Part shown: piece after piece, positions 1 through 8,185 of the stretch | Numbering within the stretch: the first letter of the stretch is position 1 | Layout: each line of letters begins with the position of its first letter | DNA from: G965202915 sp965205955 | GTDB lineage: Bacteria; Pseudomonadota; Gammaproteobacteria; Eutrophobiales; Eutrophobiaceae | NCBI GenBank assembly: GCA_965205955.1 | Contig: OZ242192.1 | Span: 372,001-436,000 of the forward strand | Direction of reading: 5' to 3' | DNA length: 64,000 nt | The notes under the pieces: generated by a model | Told to the model about the DNA's origin: nothing | What the model saw: only the letters and a program-made list of their open reading frames with translations | Database searches by the model: none | Translations under genes and position numbers: made by a program

Positions 1-1015
1 GCTCCGAATAATAGGCAATATCCCAGGCATTCAGCCCATCAATGCCGTCCTTGTCCTTTGCAAACTGTTGCAGTTCCTCCAACTCCCGCTGTGCGGCCGG
101 GCGGGAACGCGCTGCCAGATCATCCAGAAAACCCAATACCTCCGCCGGCGATTGCGCCATCTTGGTCGCAAGCGAATAATGCGCATAACTCTCGAAGCCG
201 AGCAGTTTCGCCTTTTCGGTGCGATATTGCAGGATCTCACGCATCAAGCCGCTGTTGTCCCACTCTCCGCCGTCATCCGCCATTTCGGATGCGCGGGTAT
301 TGTAGGCGCGGTACATTTCCCGGCGAAGCGAGGCATTATCCGCATATTGCATCACATCGATATAACACGGAGCATCCAGCGTAAGCAGCCAGCCATCCTT
401 GCCCTGTTGCTGCGCTTCCTGGCGTGCCCGCTGTAAGGCCGGCTCGGGCAGACCGGCCAGTTGGTCTTTATCGCTGACGGGCCGGGTCCAGGCATGCGTC
501 GCATCCAACAGGTTTTCCTCAAACCTTGTGGTCAGACTGCTGAGCTGCTTTTGTATTTCCCGGTAGCGCGCCTGATCGGAAGCGCTCAGATCGATTCCCG
601 ACAGGCGAAAATCACGCAAACCATTGCTGAGCACCTTTTTCTGGGCCGGGTCCAATTCGGCAGATCCCCGCTCGATAATAGTCTTGTAGGCATCGAACAA
701 CTTGCGATTCTGTCCCATTTCCGTGGCATAGTCGGACAGCTCAGGCAGGCAGTTATTATAAACCTTGCGGAGCGCCTCATTGTCGGCGACCGAGTGCAGA
801 TGATTTACCGGCGACCAGGCACGATTCAAGCGATCCCCCAATTCCTCGATAGGGCGAATCGTATCCTGCCAGCTATATTCATTCGCGCCGTTCAGGATCT
901 CACCGATCCGGGCGCGGTTGCCCGCCAATATCTCACGTATGGCCGGCTCGATATGCTCCGGTTTAATCCTGTCAAAAGCGGGCAAGGCCGCCTGGGACAA
1001 CAAGGGATTCTTCAT
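1..1015 (-). CDS. prlC: Oligopeptidase A (M3 family metallopeptidase), N-terminal part
   Basis: This is a cytoplasmic zinc oligopeptidase of the thimet (M3A) family, which degrades short peptides and cleaved signal peptides. About 338 residues are visible and the gene runs off the left edge, so the HExxH zinc site of the C-terminal half lies outside. The reading frame begins MKNPLLSQAALPAF, closely like the MTNPLL start of E. coli PrlC, and keeps family blocks such as SGIDLS, LLTLDAP and AYNTRASE. I chose the ATG ending at 1015 because GGAG lies about 8 bases upstream and it matches the family start. An in-frame ATG at 1087 would add 24 residues and is less likely. Confidence 0.93.
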   Translation of the reverse strand, partial: MKNPLLSQAALPAFDRIKPEHIEPAIREILAGNRARIGEILNGANEYSWQDTIRPIEELGDRLNRAWSPVNHLHSVADNEALRKVYNNCLPELSDYATEMGQNRKLFDAYKTIIERGSAELDPAQKKVLSNGLRDFRLSGIDLSASDQARYREIQKQLSSLTTRFEENLLDATHAWTRPVSDKDQLAGLPEPALQRARQEAQQQGKDGWLLTLDAPCYIDVMQYADNASLRREMYRAYNTRASEMADDGGEWDNSGLMREILQYRTEKAKLLGFESYAHYSLATKMAQSPAEVLGFLDDLAARSRPAAQRELEELQQFAKDKDGIDGLNAWDIAYYSE

Positions 1016-1213
1016 AAATTGACTCCAGGGTTCAAGATAGTCTGCGAACTTTATAATGTCCTTATCGGAACCAAGTATATCATTCATTTCCGAATTTTCC
1101 GGGAGAAAATCATGCAGTATCGGCACATTAGCCGTTGCACCAAGGGTGTCTCTATAAAAGGGGGCGTTCCAGGTAAAAATGAAAGCACATTACGCAGCCA
1201 GAATATAAGGAGG

Positions 1214-1258
1214 CAGGCAGAGGGTGAGGGAGTTAAAATTGAGCTTCCCTCTGGCCTG
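1214..1258 (-). terminator. Possible hairpin after the Mrp-like operon
   Basis: Directly after the last gene of the antiporter operon, CAGGCAGAGGG (1214-1224) pairs with CCCTCTGGCCTG (1247-1258), giving an 11-pair stem with one bulge and a loop of about 22 bases. No clear T-run follows on the minus strand, so it may be a weak or Rho-assisted end or a processing hairpin. Otherwise I see nothing in the 253-base gap before prlC. Confidence 0.35.
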
Positions 1259-1268
1259 AGGCGCCGTA

Positions 1269-2939
1269 TCAAAACGGTGCGAGATAGTAAAGCAGGCTGA
1301 ATCCAAGCAGCCCGACGAGCAGGATCAGTTTGTAGGTCATCGCGATATTCGGCCCCGGAGTGGAGAGAGTTTTACGCCGGTTCGACAGCCAGTTGCCGGT
1401 GTTTTGCAATATATAGTCGCTGCTGCGTACTATCATTGTGCGGCAACAGCCGGCGCAAACCGGCAGGGCCTTTCTGTAGAACCAGTCGAAGTCCAGGCTG
1501 ATTGTCAGGGTGCGCCGCATCCACGGCAGCATGATGAAAAAGGCAAGCCCGGAAAAGAGCAGCAGTTGCAGTTGGGCCAGTACGTGCTCGCCGGTATAGG
1601 GGGCGTATTCCACCGGGTAGGGCAACAGCCGGTAGAGCCAGCCGGGGAATGCGCCTAAGGCAAGGCAGGCGAATGCGAACAGGATCATGGCTGCTTGCAT
1701 GTTCCAGGGGGGGTCTTTCACTCGCAGGCCGGAGTCTTTCTGGAAGAATACAAACCAGGGGAATTTAATCCCGGCATGCAGAAATACTCCGGCAGAGGCG
1801 GCCTGTAACAGCAGCCACAGGTACAGCATGTTTTCGTCCACTGAGGCCTGCACCACCATGGATTTGCTGATGAATCCGGAGGTGAGCGGGAAGGATGAGA
1901 TGGATAATGCGCCGATACAGCCGCACAGGGCGGTGATGGGCATGGTCTGTGCCAGTCCGCCTAAATCGGTGCATTTGCGTTTGCCGGTCATGTATAGGAC
2001 GGAGCCGGCAGACATGAGCAGCAGGGCTTTGTAGATGATGTGGGTGAATGCGTGGGCGGTAGCGCCGTTCAAGGCCATCGCGGTGCCTATGCCTGTGCCG
2101 CAGATCATGAAGCCAACCTGGTTGATGATGCTGTAGGCGAGTATGCGGCGCATGTCGTTTTCCAGCAGGGCGTAAATAATGCCGTAGAAGATCATGAATA
2201 GTCCGATCCAGATGAGGAGGTCGGTTCCGGGAAATCCTCTGATCAATACGTATACGGCGGTTTTGGTGGTGAATGCGGACAGGAATACCATGCCGCTGAA
2301 TGAGCTTTCCGGGTAGGCGTCCGCCAACCATGCGGATAGCGGCAGGGCGCCGGCGTTCAGCAGGAAGCCGGCCAGGATCAGCCATGAGTAGTAGCGGTCG
2401 GTGTCCATGGCGGAGAAGTGGATGGATTGGGTTTCCATGTAATGGGCGGCTATGCCGGCCATGAGTACGACTCCGCCGAACAGGTGGATGAGTATGTATC
2501 TGAGTCCGGCTTGTTTTGATTCTTCGGTGGCGGCGGACCAGATTATCAGGGTCGAGCTAAGCGCCATGATTTCCCAGAATATGAACAGGGTGATCAGGTC
2601 GCCGGCCAGCACGACGGCCATCGCGGCGCCGGCATAGATGAATGCGGCCGGCAGTTCGAGGGTCTTTACCTGTTTGAAGCAGTAGAGTGTGCCGGTAAGT
2701 ACGGTCAATCCAAAGACGATGAGAAACAGCCTGGAGAGTTTGTCGCTTACCACGGGCTGTAGTTCAAGGCCGAGGAAGGGGATGCGGCAGGAGTGGCCGG
2801 AGTCGAGGGTGACGATGAGAAACAACGCCAGTACCGGAATGAGCAGGGCGGCGTATTTTTTGGCGCCGCCGCTCAGTGCAGCCAGCAACAGCCCGCCGGC
2901 AATCAGCAGTAATCCGGGATGAAGGCAGCTATGAGTCAT
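1269..2939 (-). CDS. NuoL/MnhD-type proton-translocating membrane subunit (556 aa)
   Basis: This is a member of the NuoL/NuoM/MrpA/MrpD superfamily (proton-conducting transporter), placed in the inner membrane. Many hydrophobic helices span the length. The family block GDLITLFIFWEIMALSS holds the helix glutamate used in proton transfer, followed by the conserved pattern with HAFTHIIYKALLLMSAGSV and GFISK. A C-terminal extension with DFDWFYRK resembles NuoL tails and ends in one more helix. It is the last gene of a five-gene minus-strand operon and its start overlaps the preceding 80-residue gene by 11 bases. It is the most divergent of the three D-like subunits, so an MrpA-N-like role is equally possible. 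Specificity for sodium, potassium or protons alone cannot be read from the sequence. Confidence 0.85.
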   Translation of the reverse strand: MTHSCLHPGLLLIAGGLLLAALSGGAKKYAALLIPVLALFLIVTLDSGHSCRIPFLGLELQPVVSDKLSRLFLIVFGLTVLTGTLYCFKQVKTLELPAAFIYAGAAMAVVLAGDLITLFIFWEIMALSSTLIIWSAATEESKQAGLRYILIHLFGGVVLMAGIAAHYMETQSIHFSAMDTDRYYSWLILAGFLLNAGALPLSAWLADAYPESSFSGMVFLSAFTTKTAVYVLIRGFPGTDLLIWIGLFMIFYGIIYALLENDMRRILAYSIINQVGFMICGTGIGTAMALNGATAHAFTHIIYKALLLMSAGSVLYMTGKRKCTDLGGLAQTMPITALCGCIGALSISSFPLTSGFISKSMVVQASVDENMLYLWLLLQAASAGVFLHAGIKFPWFVFFQKDSGLRVKDPPWNMQAAMILFAFACLALGAFPGWLYRLLPYPVEYAPYTGEHVLAQLQLLLFSGLAFFIMLPWMRRTLTISLDFDWFYRKALPVCAGCCRTMIVRSSDYILQNTGNWLSNRRKTLSTPGPNIAMTYKLILLVGLLGFSLLYYLAPF

Positions 2940-3171
2940 AGTAGTCTTCCCGGCGTTTGATGAAACGCCCCAGTAGTTTTGCCAGGATCACCAGCAGTAC
3001 ACAACTGATAAATCCGTATGCGGCATTGAAGGAGAAGAAGTCGGCGATGCTAAAGTAGGGGTGCAATGCGATGAGTGTTTCCGCGAGTACGGTGATAATC
3101 AGGATCGCGATGCCGAGCGCCCGGATTTTTTTGAGGTTGCCGGGTTTGTACAGGAATTTGAAGTGTATCAT
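2929..3171 (-). CDS. Small two-helix membrane protein of the Mrp-like operon (80 aa)
   Basis: The protein has a short basic N-terminus, a helix around residues 18-36 (ALGIAILIITVLAETLIAL), a second around 50-68 (GFISCVLLVILAKLLG) and a charged C-terminus RREDYYDS. I do not recognise a named family. Position argues that it is real: it sits 15 bases after one D-type subunit and overlaps the next by 11 bases. It is probably an accessory subunit of the same complex, as MrpE, F and G are small membrane proteins, but I see no clear similarity to those. Confidence 0.75.
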   Translation of the reverse strand: MIHFKFLYKPGNLKKIRALGIAILIITVLAETLIALHPYFSIADFFSFNAAYGFISCVLLVILAKLLGRFIKRREDYYDS

Positions 3172-3186
3172 TTTGTTGAGCTCCCG

Positions 3187-4635
3187 CTAAAAGATGGATT
3201 GGGCGAGCCGCATTATCCCGCCGGGCATGAAGAAGAATAAAAGGGTGAGTATGGCGGTGCCGCTCAGTGCGATTAACATGGGCGCCGGGGCTTCATTGGC
3301 CACCGGGGCTTCTTCGGCCTTGTCGAAAAAGGCCGTGTGGATGATCGGCAGGAAGTAGGCGGCGTTGAGCAGGGTGCTTAGCACGATTACCGTGACGGCA
3401 AACCATGCCTCTACCAGGAAGGCGCCCTGCAGTATGTACCATTTGCTTATGAAGCCGGCCGTCGGCGGCAGCCCGATCATGGACATGCAGCCTATTGCGA
3501 ATGCGGTCATGGTGATCGGCATGGTCCGGCCGATCCCGGCCAATTGGCTGACTTTGGTCTTGCGGGTGACGGTATAGATTGAGCCTGCGGCAAAAAACAG
3601 GGTAATTTTTCCAAAGGCGTGGGCAACGATATGGATTATTCCGCCGGTTATGGCCAGCGGCGCGAACAGGGCGGCGGCCATTATGATATAGGATAGCTGG
3701 CTTATGGTGGAATAGGCCAGCCGCCGCTTCAGATTGTCGGATCGGAGCGCAATGATCGAGGCATAGATAATGGTTATTCCAGACAGGTACAGCAGTATGT
3801 TGGTGTACGGGAGATCGAGCAGGTAGTCGGCGCCAAAGATGTAAATGATGATTTTGGTGATCGTGAATACGCCGGCCTTTACTACGGCAACGGCGTGCAG
3901 CAGGGCGCTTACCGGGGTGGGGGCGATCATTGCGGCCGGTAGCCACAGGTGTATGGGCAGCAGGGCGGCCTTGCCTATGCCGTAGGCGAACAGGAGTAAC
4001 AGTACCGGAATGTGTTGGGCCTGCATCTGCCCCGACAGGATCCCTCCGGGTCTGAAATCGAGCAGGCCGGTGGCACTCCAGGTCCATATTATGGCGAGTA
4101 GCAGAAAACCGATCGAGGTGGACAGCAGGATGCCGAGGTAAATCCTGCCGGCCTTGATTGCCTGGTCGTTTCCTTTGTGGGTTACCAGCGGATAGGTGGA
4201 GAGCGTCAGGCCTTCGTAAAAGATGAACAGAGTGAGAAGGTCGCCGGCGAAGGCTATGCCGATGGTGGAAAAAATTGCCAGTGCGAAGAAGATATAGAAG
4301 CGGGTCTGGTGTTTTTCTTTGTTGCCGCGCATGTAACCGATTGAGTAGATGGAGTTTGCTATCCACAGCAGCGAGGCGAGTATTGCGAAGATCAGCCCCA
4401 GGGGTTCTACCAGGAAGGTAATGCCGACGCCTTTGAAAATCCGGGCGATCTCGATAGCCGGGGTGTTGCCGTCCAGTACCGGTTTTACCAGCCGGCTGAT
4501 CAGGGCAAATAGAATGATGCTGCCGACGATAGTGGAGCATTCCCGCAGGTTCGGGCGCCGGCGGCTCAGCATTATGCAGCAGGCTGTGGCCAGCGGGGTA
4601 AGCAGGGATAACAGGATTATGCCGGAGCTATCCAT
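3187..4635 (-). CDS. mnhD: MnhD/NuoM-type antiporter subunit (482 aa)
   Basis: This is a second proton-conducting transporter subunit of about 14 helices. Visible family blocks are GDLLTLFIFYEGLTLSTYPLV with the key helix glutamate, GIGKAALLPIHLWLPAAM with the conserved lysine, then TPVSALLHAVAVVKAG and LAYSTISQLSYI. The last two are typical of NuoL/NuoM/MrpA. Its start overlaps the end of the upstream D-type gene by 8 bases, so translation is probably coupled. In Mrp antiporters such subunits carry cation/proton exchange; in complex I they are proton pumps. Without any NuoCD-type redox subunit nearby, a secondary antiporter is the better reading. Confidence 0.88.
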   Translation of the reverse strand: MDSSGIILLSLLTPLATACCIMLSRRRPNLRECSTIVGSIILFALISRLVKPVLDGNTPAIEIARIFKGVGITFLVEPLGLIFAILASLLWIANSIYSIGYMRGNKEKHQTRFYIFFALAIFSTIGIAFAGDLLTLFIFYEGLTLSTYPLVTHKGNDQAIKAGRIYLGILLSTSIGFLLLAIIWTWSATGLLDFRPGGILSGQMQAQHIPVLLLLFAYGIGKAALLPIHLWLPAAMIAPTPVSALLHAVAVVKAGVFTITKIIIYIFGADYLLDLPYTNILLYLSGITIIYASIIALRSDNLKRRLAYSTISQLSYIIMAAALFAPLAITGGIIHIVAHAFGKITLFFAAGSIYTVTRKTKVSQLAGIGRTMPITMTAFAIGCMSMIGLPPTAGFISKWYILQGAFLVEAWFAVTVIVLSTLLNAAYFLPIIHTAFFDKAEEAPVANEAPAPMLIALSGTAILTLLFFFMPGGIMRLAQSIF

Positions 4636-6112
4636 GGGCTGGGTGCAGCAGGAAGCGGGCGGCCTGTTCGGCCAGCCCGGCGCTCAGGTTGGTGTCCAGG
4701 CCAAAAAACAGGGTCAGGGCCGCCAGTAGCAGGGCAACTACGGCCGCCGCCGACAGGGTTTCGGAGGATGGCGCGGTTTCGGGCGGTCTGGGTTTGAAGT
4801 AGGCGGATTCAATCACTCGCAGGATGTAGAGGGCGGCAAGCAGGGAGGCGGCGATTATGATGAATGCGCCGATCCAGAATCCTTGTTGTATGCAGGCGTG
4901 GATCAAATACCATTTGCTGATGAATCCGGCCGTCAACGGGATGCCGACGAGACTCAATCCGGCAATTAAAAATGCCGGCATGGTCCAGGGCATTGCCGTT
5001 CCTGCTCCGTTTAATTTTTTGATGGAGAGGGTGTCGAATTTGTGCGCTATTGAGCCGCAGCACATGAACAGGGTGGATTTGATGATGGCGTGATTGAACA
5101 TGTGCAGTAATGCGGCGGCAACGCCGATAATGCTGTTCAGGCTGATCGCCAGTACCATGTAGCCTATCTGGGCAATGCTGGAATAGGCCAGCATCATGCG
5201 TAGATTGTCCTGTTTTACGGCCATGACCGAGCCGTAGAGTATGTTGCCGGTTGCGACCAGCATCAGCAAGGTCCCTACGTGCATTTGGTTGAAAACGAAT
5301 TCGGGGTTGTAGACCGAATAGAGAAAGCGGAGCAGTGTGTACAGGAAAACCTTGGTTGTGGTGCCGGACAGGAAGGTGGCAACGGTTGCCGGGGAATAGG
5401 TGTAGGCATTGGGCAGCCATGTGTGCAGCGGGAATATGGCGCATTTGATGAGGATGCCGATGGTGAAAAAGGCCAGGGCGGTCTTGACGGTGTTGGTGTG
5501 GGCCAGTTCCGGCAGACGCTGGTAAATATCGGCCATGTTGAGTGTGCCGGTCATGACATATAACAGCCCGGTGGCGATGAGAATGAACGCCGCGCCTATG
5601 GAGCCGAATATCAGGTATTCAAATGCGGAAAACAACGCCCGCTGATCTTTGCCCAGACTGATTAATGCATAGGATGAGAGGGAGGTGATTTCTATGAAGA
5701 CAAAGAGGTTGAAGACATCGCCGGTGGCAATAACACCCAGCAGACCGGCCAGGTTCAATAAGAAGGCGGAATAGAAAAGATAGATCCGGTCACCGGCAAT
5801 TTCATTTTTGACCAGGTTGTGGCTGCCGGACAGGATGAGTGCGGCAAGGCCGGTTACGAATACCAGCACGAATGCGCTGATCCGGTCCAGTCGGTATTCT
5901 ATTCCCCAGGGGGGTGGCCAGTCTCCCATGTGGTAACTGATGATGCCGGTGTCGATAACCTGGCGCAGTATCAGGCAGGATATGAGAAAACTCGCCCAGG
6001 CGGCGGCGCTGGTGATCAGCCAGGTCAACCGGGCATGGTGGACTATGATGCAAACCGGGGCAAAGAGGAGCGGGATGAGTACCTGTAGTACCGCGAGATG
6101 CGAGCTAGTCAC
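4628..6112 (-). CDS. mnhD: Na+/H+ antiporter subunit D, MnhD/MrpD-like (494 aa)
   Basis: This is the most typical MrpD of the three paralogues. Residues around 62-75 read GDWPPPWGIEYRLD, a hallmark of MrpD. GDVFNLFVFIEITSLSSYAL carries the helix glutamate and IGILIKCAIFPLHTWLPNAY the conserved lysine. It overlaps the upstream mnhC-like gene by 4 bases (ATGA), a standard coupling. In Bacillus-type Mrp, subunits A and D are the antiporter modules and all seven subunits are needed for activity; here only C- and D-like partners are encoded beside it. Expected role: sodium or potassium/proton exchange for pH or salt balance. Confidence 0.92.
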   Translation of the reverse strand: MTSSHLAVLQVLIPLLFAPVCIIVHHARLTWLITSAAAWASFLISCLILRQVIDTGIISYHMGDWPPPWGIEYRLDRISAFVLVFVTGLAALILSGSHNLVKNEIAGDRIYLFYSAFLLNLAGLLGVIATGDVFNLFVFIEITSLSSYALISLGKDQRALFSAFEYLIFGSIGAAFILIATGLLYVMTGTLNMADIYQRLPELAHTNTVKTALAFFTIGILIKCAIFPLHTWLPNAYTYSPATVATFLSGTTTKVFLYTLLRFLYSVYNPEFVFNQMHVGTLLMLVATGNILYGSVMAVKQDNLRMMLAYSSIAQIGYMVLAISLNSIIGVAAALLHMFNHAIIKSTLFMCCGSIAHKFDTLSIKKLNGAGTAMPWTMPAFLIAGLSLVGIPLTAGFISKWYLIHACIQQGFWIGAFIIIAASLLAALYILRVIESAYFKPRPPETAPSSETLSAAAVVALLLAALTLFFGLDTNLSAGLAEQAARFLLHPAHG

Positions 6113-6462
6113 TGTTTGTCCAGCCAGTCTTTGATTTCGTCTTCTTCAATTGTTCCGAAGACCTGGTGCATTCGGACTATCAATGCAAGGCCCAGGGCGG
6201 TGGTGGCAATGCCGACAACTATCGCAGTGAGGATGAGCACGTGCGGCAGCGGACTGGAGTATACGCTGTAGGAGTCGGAAAGTATGGGGGCGCTGCCTTC
6301 GTGAATTTTTCCCATGGAGATGAAAAGGATGAATACCGATGATTGGAACAGGCTCATGCCGATCAGTTTTTTGACCAGGTTGCCGTGGGTGATAATGATG
6401 TAAAATCCTGTCATCATCAGGATGACGGTCATCCAGTAGTTGAACAGACCTGCGATCTCCAT
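6109..6462 (-). CDS. mnhC: Na+/H+ antiporter subunit C, MnhC/MrpC (NuoK-like)
   Basis: This is a 117-residue, three-helix NuoK-fold subunit. The diagnostic stretch PLPHVLILTAIVVGIATTALGLAL is near-canonical for MrpC. The C-terminus (EEDEIKDWLDKQ) is cytoplasmic and acidic. It is the first gene of the antiporter operon, with ATG at 6462 and a distant GGAG upstream. A TATAAT-like -10 lies on the minus strand at 6506-6511, without a good -35. In seven-subunit operons MrpC follows MrpA and MrpB; here nothing of that kind precedes it in the next several kilobases. Confidence 0.92.
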   Translation of the reverse strand: MEIAGLFNYWMTVILMMTGFYIIITHGNLVKKLIGMSLFQSSVFILFISMGKIHEGSAPILSDSYSVYSSPLPHVLILTAIVVGIATTALGLALIVRMHQVFGTIEEDEIKDWLDKQ

Positions 6463-6567
6463 AGTTGTATAAGGCTCCGGCGATAGAATTTGAGGAAACC
6501 AAGGTATTATAACGAAATTTGCCGGTGAAGGAGTAATAGGTGTTCGCAGGCGGGTATAATATTTTTG

Positions 6568-6596
6568 TTGACAGGGGTACCAAAACAGGCTATTCT
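6568..6596 (+). promoter_or_regulatory. Predicted sigma-70 promoter
   Basis: A perfect -35 TTGACA (6568-6573) is followed after 17 bases by TATTCT (6591-6596), giving an expected start near 6603. It points away from the antiporter operon, toward the small ORF at 6738 and then psd. The same TTGACA/TATTCT pair occurs before the gene at 17574. Confidence 0.5.
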
Positions 6597-6737
6597 AACT
6601 CCCATGATCAGGCAAGGGTTGTTTGATAGTTATACAGGTTAAGGGTATGACCAACCCAAGCTAGGATAGCAGGCTTAATAAAACTTATAACTATAAAAGG
6701 ATAGAAAAATATTCGCCATGGTTCAAGACGGCGCTAA

Positions 6738-7007
6738 TTGGTAGACATGCAACTGATCCAGATGCTTCTGCAGCTTGCCGAAGTTTTTGTGGTCGTCGGA
6801 ATCAACCACAACATTTACGACAAGCGCATTATCCAGGATTGCTTAGGTTCATCAATTGTTGGCACGTGGCGTTTTTCCGAACCCTATTGTAAGCGGCTTC
6901 GCAAGGAAAATGGCTGCGATTCGCTTTTTGAGCACCTTGAAGAAATGGCGCGCAAATTTGAAGAAGAGGGTATCCAGGCCCCCCAACAGTTGGTTCATTC
7001 TGACTGA
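6738..7007 (+). CDS. Hypothetical protein, possible DUF4760-like remnant (89 aa)
   Basis: The frame starts at TTG, with an ATG three codons later. A hydrophobic N-terminal helix (LIQMLLQLAEVFVVVGI) is followed directly by a soluble part containing YDKRIIQDCLGSSIVGTW and SLFEHLEEMARKFEEEG. That soluble part resembles the C-terminal half of DUF4760 membrane-anchored proteins, which are usually about 150 residues or more. I infer that the middle has been lost, leaving either a short variant or a decaying copy. No Shine-Dalgarno is obvious. It may share the promoter at 6568. Its reality as a gene is uncertain. Confidence 0.45.
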   Translation: MVDMQLIQMLLQLAEVFVVVGINHNIYDKRIIQDCLGSSIVGTWRFSEPYCKRLRKENGCDSLFEHLEEMARKFEEEGIQAPQQLVHSD

Positions 7008-7114
7008 TCCCTGCGCCGACTGTCGGTAAATGGCGATATGCTTTTTACTTTATGCCTGCCTGCCGCTTTGCCTTAGCTACCAACAGCCACAATGCCATGC
7101 GCTTTTGATTATCA

Positions 7115-7963
7115 ATGATGCTGGATTATTTGATTGTGCGGTTGCAGCATATCGTACCGCAGCATGGGTTGTCGCGCATTGTGTATCATGCTACCCGCTG
7201 CCGTTTGCCGTGGCTTAAAAATTTTATTATCGGGTGTTTTGTCCGGTATTTCGATGTGGATATGTCGCAGGCCAGCCAGGCGGACGGGTACGCCTATCCG
7301 CATTTCAATGCCTTTTTTACCCGTGAATTGAGGCCGGGAAGCCGGCCGGTTTCTGATTCGGGAGTGGGTTGCCCGGTGGACGGCTTTGTCAGCCGGACGG
7401 GTGATATTGAGGCCGGTAAAATAGTGCAGGCAAAGGGGAAGGATTATAGTTTGTCCCAACTGTTGGCGGGGGATGAGGAGATGATCGGCTGTTTTACCGG
7501 CGGCAGCTTCGCTACGCTGTATTTGTCGCCGCGCAATTATCATCGTATTCATATGCCGCTGGATGGGGTATTGCGGAGAATGATGTATGTTCCCGGCAGG
7601 TTGTTTTCGGTCAACCCCCACACGTTGGCGGCGGTGTCCGGGGTGTTTGCCCGCAATGAGCGGTTGATCTGTCTGTTTGAGACGGAGGCGGGCCCCATGG
7701 CGATGATATTGGTGGGCGCGATCTTTGTCGGAAATATGGAGATGGTCTGGCATGGGGAAGTCGATGCATCCGGCCGCTCGATAACTCAATGGTCGTACCG
7801 GCAGGGCAGGCTATGCCTTGCCCGGGGTGAGGAGGCGGGGCGGTTCAATATGGGTTCAACCGTGATTTTGTTGTTCGGCCCGGACCGGGTGCGCTGGAAT
7901 GCGTCCCTTGTGCCGGATACGCCGTTGCTGTTCGGTCAATCTATCGCTGAAATTGCCGGCTGA
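7115..7963 (+). CDS. psd: Phosphatidylserine decarboxylase proenzyme
   Basis: The enzyme decarboxylates phosphatidylserine to phosphatidylethanolamine at the inner membrane. It is made as a proenzyme and cleaves itself to create a pyruvoyl group. The cleavage motif is seen as M-G-S-T, with the scissile bond between Gly247 and Ser248, so the small alpha chain is the last 35 residues. Other family marks are FNAFFTRELRPG, the VDGFVS aspartate block and YHRIHMPLDG histidine block. At 282 residues it has normal bacterial length. Two adjacent ATGs (7115, 7118) compete as start and no strong ribosome site is seen. It is convergent with the plsC-containing operon. Confidence 0.96.
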   Translation: MMLDYLIVRLQHIVPQHGLSRIVYHATRCRLPWLKNFIIGCFVRYFDVDMSQASQADGYAYPHFNAFFTRELRPGSRPVSDSGVGCPVDGFVSRTGDIEAGKIVQAKGKDYSLSQLLAGDEEMIGCFTGGSFATLYLSPRNYHRIHMPLDGVLRRMMYVPGRLFSVNPHTLAAVSGVFARNERLICLFETEAGPMAMILVGAIFVGNMEMVWHGEVDASGRSITQWSYRQGRLCLARGEEAGRFNMGSTVILLFGPDRVRWNASLVPDTPLLFGQSIAEIAG

Positions 7964-7990
7964 TTGCCGGACCGCATTCCCCCACTCCGT

Positions 7991-8140
7991 GGACCCACCC
8001 CCACCATGCCTGCGAAAGTAGGAATTGCGGAGAAGGAGACAAGAGTTGCAGAGAAGAGGGCAGGAATTGCAAAGCTGGTGATGTCGCCGTAGTCGAAACT
8101 GGCTTGAACAGGCGTTTTACGGGTGGAAATTCAAGCGCAG
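7991..8140 (-). repeat. Dispersed repeat element, copy A (about 150 bp)
   Basis: This lies between the convergent psd and plsC genes. Read on the minus strand it begins with a block of about 47 bases (8140 down to 8094) that matches 24544-24594 except for a 4-base indel. It ends with a GC-rich block containing TCGCAGGCATGG, a G-run and GGTCC (8018 down to 7991), also shared with the copy at 24544. The interior differs in length and sequence, apart from a shared CAATTCCTGC word. The conserved ends with a variable middle suggest a small non-autonomous or REP-like element. Confidence 0.7.
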
Positions 8141-8185
8141 TTCGGCACATTTTGTCATGGGCAAGGTCCTTTGATTTTCCAGTAA

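Noticed and set aside
461..1300. Long plus-strand frame over the prlC region
   Set aside because: It lies opposite the well-conserved PrlC coding sequence and has no recognisable protein character; a shadow frame.
3293..4540. 415-codon minus-strand frame within the second D-type antiporter gene
   Set aside because: Rich in Arg, His and Pro, out of frame with a clear MnhD-like gene; a shadow of GC-rich codons.
7112..7789. 225-codon frame antisense to psd
   Set aside because: Psd is complete with its GST processing site on the other strand; the antisense product has no family features.
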